Below, in pieces: positions 5,436-8,504 of a stretch of DNA of 8,504 bases (position 1 is the stretch's first letter; each line of letters begins with the position of its first letter). The DNA comes from Alphaproteobacteria bacterium (GTDB taxonomy: Bacteria; Pseudomonadota; Alphaproteobacteria; UBA2136; UBA6156): the NCBI GenBank assembly GCA_020249005.1, contig JADCGN010000130.1, forward strand, positions 1 to 8,504. The letters are read 5' to 3'. The notes below the pieces were generated by a model. That model saw nothing but the letters and a program-made list of their open reading frames with translations. It was not told the origin of the DNA and made no database searches. The position numbers and the translations under genes were made by a program.

Positions 5436-6680
5436 CTAGCCACGTTTGGGGAAGATCTGGCCACCCAACATGGCGGGATCGGTCGGCCGGTACTGGCTGC
5501 GCAGGCGCTGGCGGGCTTCGTCCAGCATGGCATCGAGCAACCCGGTCAGGCCCGTCTGCGCCTCGGCCTCCGCCGCTTCCCACAAAAAGAAGGCGAAGCT
5601 ACCGGGCGTGGGGTTGATTTCGTTAAAATACCATGCCCCGGTGGCTTCGTTCACCATAAAATCCAGCCGGGGCGTGCCGGTTAAATCCAGCGCCGCAAAC
5701 AAGGCCATGGCGTGCTGACGCAGCTGCTGAGCCAGCGTTGCCCCTGCCCCGCTTTGGAGTTCAGACGGGTTCAGCGCGCGGGTGGCATCGATGATGCCGC
5801 GCAAGGCGGCGGCCTTCGCCCCACCCAATTTTTCCCCGGTTTTCCCGGGCCCACCGCCGCTCAGATACTTGGTTTTAAAATCGTAGCTGTCGCCTTGACG
5901 GGCCGGGCGCTCGATAGCGCTGGTCACCACCCGGCCGTTCGCCAAGCGGCGCACCGCCACGTTGTATTCCACCAAGCTTTCGATGCAGGGCTGCACCAAG
6001 GCGGCCACATCCAGGCGCAACACATCGGCCAAGGCGGCCTCCAGCGCGGTGGCATCAGCCACCTTATGCACACCAATGCTGCTGCCCAAAAAGTTGGGCT
6101 TCACGAACAGCGGGAATTCACCCAAGCGGGCCACGGCTGCGGCAGCCTCCAGGCATTCCCCGCGGCGGACCAACACCGTTGGAACGGTTGGGATGCCCAA
6201 GCTGGCCGCCACCACGGCAGTGTGGTGCTTGTGAATGGTCAGCGCCATACCGCCTACCCCGCTGCCCGCCACCGGCACACCTTCGGCCGCCAGCGCACCC
6301 TGCAGCGTGCCATCTTCACCCCACGTGCCGTGCAACGCGGGCAGCACGGCATCCACCGCAAAGCGTTGCGGCTGGCCCAGCCACGGTGTGGCCACCGTTT
6401 GCAACCACCACCGCCCCTGGCGGCGTGCACTGCCCACCGGCCAGTGCACCCGGGTCAGGCGGCGCTTGGTGGCCTCATCGGGCAAGTAGTTGCGGCGGTC
6501 GCGCAACGGGTTTTGGTCGGTCGGCCCCACCCACCATTGCCCTTGCAAATCGATGTACACCGGGAAGGCCTGATACTTGGCGGGGTCTAACGCTTCCAAC
6601 GCCTGCAGCCCCGTCAACACGCTCACGTCATGCTCGGCACTCGGCCCGCCCAACAACACCGCCACTGCCAGTTTGCTCAT
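5436..6680 (-). CDS. D-alanine-D-alanine ligase family protein (divergent)
   Basis: A 414-residue ATP-grasp ligase. The family joins two D-amino acids with ATP for peptidoglycan in the cytoplasm. Seen: N-terminal LLGGPSAEHDVSVLTG (9-24, Glu16), HGTWGEDGTLQG (118-129), FVKPNFLGSSIGV (192-204), Glu238 in VEYNVAV, YDFKTKYLS (266-274) with Tyr272 aligned to Tyr216 of E. coli DdlB (the D-lactate ligases lack this Tyr), and RLDF plus FNEINPTPG (338-341, 352-360). Odd points: it is longer than DdlB (306), with extra sequence at about 55-105 and 275-315, and the usual PGxTxxS end motif is replaced by PGSFAFFLWEA, where the second D-Ala would bind. No mur or fts genes are nearby. It may be a second Ddl or act on a different acceptor. 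The ATG at 6680 starts SKLAVAVLLGG; an upstream in-frame GTG (6716) lies inside a hairpin region and is less likely. Confidence 0.85.
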   Translation of the reverse strand: MSKLAVAVLLGGPSAEHDVSVLTGLQALEALDPAKYQAFPVYIDLQGQWWVGPTDQNPLRDRRNYLPDEATKRRLTRVHWPVGSARRQGRWWLQTVATPWLGQPQRFAVDAVLPALHGTWGEDGTLQGALAAEGVPVAGSGVGGMALTIHKHHTAVVAASLGIPTVPTVLVRRGECLEAAAAVARLGEFPLFVKPNFLGSSIGVHKVADATALEAALADVLRLDVAALVQPCIESLVEYNVAVRRLANGRVVTSAIERPARQGDSYDFKTKYLSGGGPGKTGEKLGGAKAAALRGIIDATRALNPSELQSGAGATLAQQLRQHAMALFAALDLTGTPRLDFMVNEATGAWYFNEINPTPGSFAFFLWEAAEAEAQTGLTGLLDAMLDEARQRLRSQYRPTDPAMLGGQIFPKRG

Positions 6681-6692
6681 GTGCAGCAGCCT

Positions 6693-6712
6693 AGCCGCAG
6701 TGCGGCTTTTTT
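6693..6712 (+). terminator. Terminator-like hairpin pointing rightward
   Basis: AGCCGC (6693-6698), loop AGT, GCGGCT (6702-6707), followed by a T run to 6712: a compact intrinsic-terminator shape on the + strand. No rightward gene ends nearby; it lies in the region between the leftward ligase and the rightward hydrolase. It could stop antisense transcription that has crossed the ligase gene, or act as an attenuator before the hydrolase. On the reverse strand it is a hairpin in the ligase leader without a following U run. Confidence 0.5.
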
Positions 6713-6740
6713 GCACGCACGCTAGGCAGCGGTGGGGCCC

Positions 6741-6760
6741 TTCCGTGGCCTTTCCGTGGC
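6741..6760. repeat. Two TTCCGTGGC direct repeats, 11-bp period
   Basis: TTCCGTGGC occurs at 6741-6749 and again at 6752-6760, a period of 11 bases (about one helical turn). The second copy ends 21 bases before the hydrolase ATG. Same-face spacing in a divergent control region suggests a regulator-binding site; that is inference. Confidence 0.5.
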
Positions 6761-6781
6761 AGCTTTGCTACGGTGGCGCCC

Positions 6782-7573
6782 ATGGTTGGTGCCGCACCTT
6801 TTACCCAGCACGGCTTAAGCCTGCAGGCCGAACCCCTGACCGACGCCCACGGCCCCTTACGCTTGGTGTGGCTGCACGGCTGGGGCCAAACCCGCCAGAG
6901 CCTCCGCCCCTTGGCCAATGCGCTGCTGCGGCATGGTGAAGCCTGGCTGGTCGACCTCCCCGGCCACGGCAGCGTGCCCCCCCCCACCGCCCCTTGTACG
7001 CCGGCCGCAATGGCCAGCCTGCTCGGCGCCTGGTTGGCCACGCTGCCGCCCTGCCCCACCTTGATCATCGGCCACAGCATGGGCTTTCGGGTGGCGCTGC
7101 ACGCCGCCCAGCAACAGCTGCCCGAGCTGCAGGGGATTGTGGCGCTGGGGGGCGCCGGGGTGCCGCGTCAGCTCAGCCCCAGAACCCAGTTGCGGCGTTG
7201 GGCGATTGCCCGCCTGATGCGCTTGGGCCATTGGGCCAAACCGCTGGCGGGGGAAGGCTTGCTCAACCACCTGCGGCGGCGGTTCGGCAGCCGCGATTAC
7301 CTGAGCTGCCCCGCCGACCTGCGCGCGATGTTCGTGGCGGTGGTGAGCGACGACACCACACCGTTGCTGCCGCACCTCACCACCCCCGCCTTGCTGCTGT
7401 ACGGTGCCGAGGACGAAGAAACGCCACCCGATGTGGGCCGTACCCTGGCCCGCCTGCTCCCCCGCGCAACGCTAGAAATTTTACCGCACCTCAACCACTA
7501 CACCATCCTCACCCACGGCCAGCATGTGGTGCAGCAGCGGTTGCAGGGCTGGCTGAAAACGCTCGGGGCCTAA
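6782..7573 (+). CDS. Alpha/beta-fold hydrolase
   Basis: A 263-residue alpha/beta hydrolase with no signal peptide or membrane segment, so cytoplasmic. Seen: oxyanion-hole loop LHGWGQT (31-37), strand and turn LVDLPGHG (56-63), nucleophile elbow GHSMG (97-101, Ser99), acid residue in LLLYGAEDEETP (Asp211 the likely member of the triad) and His239 in HLNHYTILTH. A cap region around 130-190 contains LRRRFGSRDY. The substrate cannot be read from sequence; BioH-like esterase is one possibility. From memory, hydrolases with a related RRFGSxDY motif occur beside atypical D-Ala-D-Ala ligases in other bacteria, which fits the divergent ligase next door, but I could not check this. The ATG at 6782 is preferred over an in-frame GTG at 6773; neither has a strong Shine-Dalgarno. 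It ends one base from the facing mutarotase stop. Confidence 0.83.
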   Translation: MVGAAPFTQHGLSLQAEPLTDAHGPLRLVWLHGWGQTRQSLRPLANALLRHGEAWLVDLPGHGSVPPPTAPCTPAAMASLLGAWLATLPPCPTLIIGHSMGFRVALHAAQQQLPELQGIVALGGAGVPRQLSPRTQLRRWAIARLMRLGHWAKPLAGEGLLNHLRRRFGSRDYLSCPADLRAMFVAVVSDDTTPLLPHLTTPALLLYGAEDEETPPDVGRTLARLLPRATLEILPHLNHYTILTHGQHVVQQRLQGWLKTLGA

Positions 7574-7574
7574 C

Positions 7575-8417
7575 TTAGGCGGCCGATGGCCGCACCCTCA
7601 GCGCCGTGCTTAAGGTAAATTCGCCGCCGGGCGGCAGCTGCAACGGCGGCTGAATGGTGGCCGCTTCCACGCAGACAAAGTGTGCCTCTCCGCCAAGGGG
7701 AATATCGAGCTTCAGAGCCTTCTCCGGCCCAGGGTTCCACACCACCACTTCGCTGCAGCCTTGGTTCACCACCTCAATGCAGCGCTGCCAGCGCTGATCC
7801 TGCACCACCACGGGCCCCGCCACGTTGCTGTAGCGCAGTTCGGTTTCGCCTTGAATCCTCAGCGGCTCTGCCTGCGGTGGGACGGGCTGGTTCGGCGTGA
7901 TGTGCACCCGCGGCAGGCCTTCCAAACCCACCAGGGTGGTGTGCGCCAGCGCGCCCACCTGCACGTAGGTGTGCAGAGCTTGAGTCAGTGGCATGGCGCG
8001 GTCGCTCAGGTTGGCGGTGGTCAGTGCCACGTGCAGAAAATCCGTCAGCGTGATGGTCACCTCGGCCCGCGCCTGAAACGGAAAAGCCCGGTGCTGCCCG
8101 TCCGCGGTCAGTACCAAGGTGGCCTGAGCACGCTCGGGCGTTTGCTGCTGGGCCACCAACTCCCACGGTTTAATCCGGGCAAAGCCGTGGCTTGGGGCAG
8201 CGGGGTCGGTCGGATGCGCCATAAACCAAGGCCAACAGAGCGGGATCCCCGCCCGCAGCGGCTTGCCTGCCGCGTAGGCGGCCGCCAGCAGTTCCGGCGT
8301 ATTCTGCCACAGCACCTCGCGCTGGCCCGTGGGCACATAGCTCAACACCTGGGCCCCATACGGCGTAAACTGCACCTGCCCCGCGGCGGTGGCCAAAATT
8401 TTCAGCGGGAACGTCAT
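7575..8417 (-). CDS. D-hexose-6-phosphate mutarotase (YeaD-type aldose 1-epimerase family)
   Basis: A 280-residue protein of the galactose-mutarotase-like fold, subgroup acting on hexose 6-phosphates: it speeds interconversion of the alpha and beta anomers, in the cytoplasm. Signature segments: RAGIPLCWPWF (55-65), SHGFAR (76-81), QALHTYVQVG (146-155), VVVWNPGPEKALKLDIPLGG (224-243) and FVCVEAA (247-253). His77, His149 and Glu251 correspond to the conserved catalytic and sugar-binding positions of the YeaD/YMR099c group. Length fits the family. The usual Tyr-Ile-Asp segment after the VGLEG strand is altered (LPRVHIT), so substrate preference may differ. The ATG at 8417 lies 3 bases after the stop of an upstream leftward gene, so it is probably second or later in an operon. 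Only a weak AGGG precedes it. It converges on the hydrolase with a 1-base gap. Confidence 0.9.
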   Translation of the reverse strand: MTFPLKILATAAGQVQFTPYGAQVLSYVPTGQREVLWQNTPELLAAAYAAGKPLRAGIPLCWPWFMAHPTDPAAPSHGFARIKPWELVAQQQTPERAQATLVLTADGQHRAFPFQARAEVTITLTDFLHVALTTANLSDRAMPLTQALHTYVQVGALAHTTLVGLEGLPRVHITPNQPVPPQAEPLRIQGETELRYSNVAGPVVVQDQRWQRCIEVVNQGCSEVVVWNPGPEKALKLDIPLGGEAHFVCVEAATIQPPLQLPPGGEFTLSTALRVRPSAA

Positions 8418-8420
8418 ACC

Positions 8421-8504
8421 CTAGCGCGGCGCGCTGACTGGCAAGCCGCGGAACAGGTCATTCAAACCGTTGCCGTCCAGCCGATTCAGGCTGAGTTCGC
8501 CCAT
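8421..8504 (-). CDS. 3' end of an unidentified gene cut by the window edge
   Basis: Read leftward from the window edge, an open frame of 27 codons ends with TAG at 8423-8421. Its peptide ends DLFRGLPVSAPR. About 80% of its codons end in G or C (hand count), as in neighbouring genes. The stop lies 3 bases before the mutarotase ATG, the packing expected in an operon. The last three bases of the window happen to read ATG in this frame, but the gene probably begins further right. It is too short to assign a family. Confidence 0.5.
   Translation of the reverse strand: MGELSLNRLDGNGLNDLFRGLPVSAPR

Noticed and set aside
5419..5436. GCCTT...AAGGC as a bidirectional terminator between phosphatase and ligase
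   Set aside because: Only a 5-bp stem with an 8-base loop and no T run; too weak to call.
5712..6590. Long 292-codon rightward frame opposite the ligase gene
   Set aside because: Antisense shadow with Arg/His/Gln-rich composition; the ligase on the other strand has clear ATP-grasp motifs.
6994..7578. Rightward 194-codon frame inside the hydrolase
   Set aside because: A shifted-frame shadow rich in Ala/Arg/Pro; the hydrolase frame holds the GHSMG elbow and the triad residues.
1..8504. CRISPR array, insertion sequence or attachment site
   Set aside because: No regularly spaced repeats, transposase or integrase frame, or duplicated tRNA end is visible in the window.

Overview
The window looks like the chromosome of a GC-rich alphaproteobacterium (or close ally). 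The RecA and IHF-alpha sequences, a secreted DUF2155 protein and a MerR regulator directly behind ihfA all point that way. I cannot name the order or genus from sequence alone. Most of the window is dense, GC-rich coding sequence. The first ~216 bases are clearly AT-richer.

Layout. At the left edge an AT-rich, rightward reading frame (start outside the window) ends at 220, its stop overlapping the stop of the first leftward gene. A leftward block follows: ihfA (1603-1301), a MerR-family regulator (1292-879) and a secreted DUF2155 protein (879-217), in transcription order and tightly packed. Further upstream on the same strand are tRNA-Asp(GUC) with CCA encoded and a good sigma70-type promoter, then recA (2957-1896). 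From a 300-bp divergent intergenic region, recA is read leftward and a two-gene signalling unit rightward: a STAS-domain protein (3258-3599) and a 609-residue protein with an N-terminal GHKL ATPase, a degenerate receiver-like middle and a C-terminal SpoIIE/PP2C phosphatase. The two overlap by ATGA.

Tail-to-tail with the phosphatase is a leftward ATP-grasp ligase of the D-Ala-D-Ala ligase family. A structured ~100-bp region separates it from a rightward alpha/beta hydrolase. The hydrolase converges (1 nt gap) on a leftward D-hexose-6-phosphate mutarotase homologue. At the right edge the last 27 codons of another leftward gene sit 3 nt upstream of the mutarotase.

How the genes work together. 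recA and ihfA are housekeeping DNA genes. The STAS/kinase-phosphatase pair looks like a self-contained partner-switching module, with kinase and phosphatase fused in one chain in an order differing from the usual receiver-phosphatase-kinase layout; no sigma factor or other output is in view. It is the best candidate here for something under-described. The second is the divergent ligase/hydrolase pair: the ligase lacks the usual Ddl second-substrate signature, and the region between the pair holds a rightward terminator-like hairpin, competing pairings and a phased 9-bp repeat. All homology calls come from reading protein motifs, without database searches.
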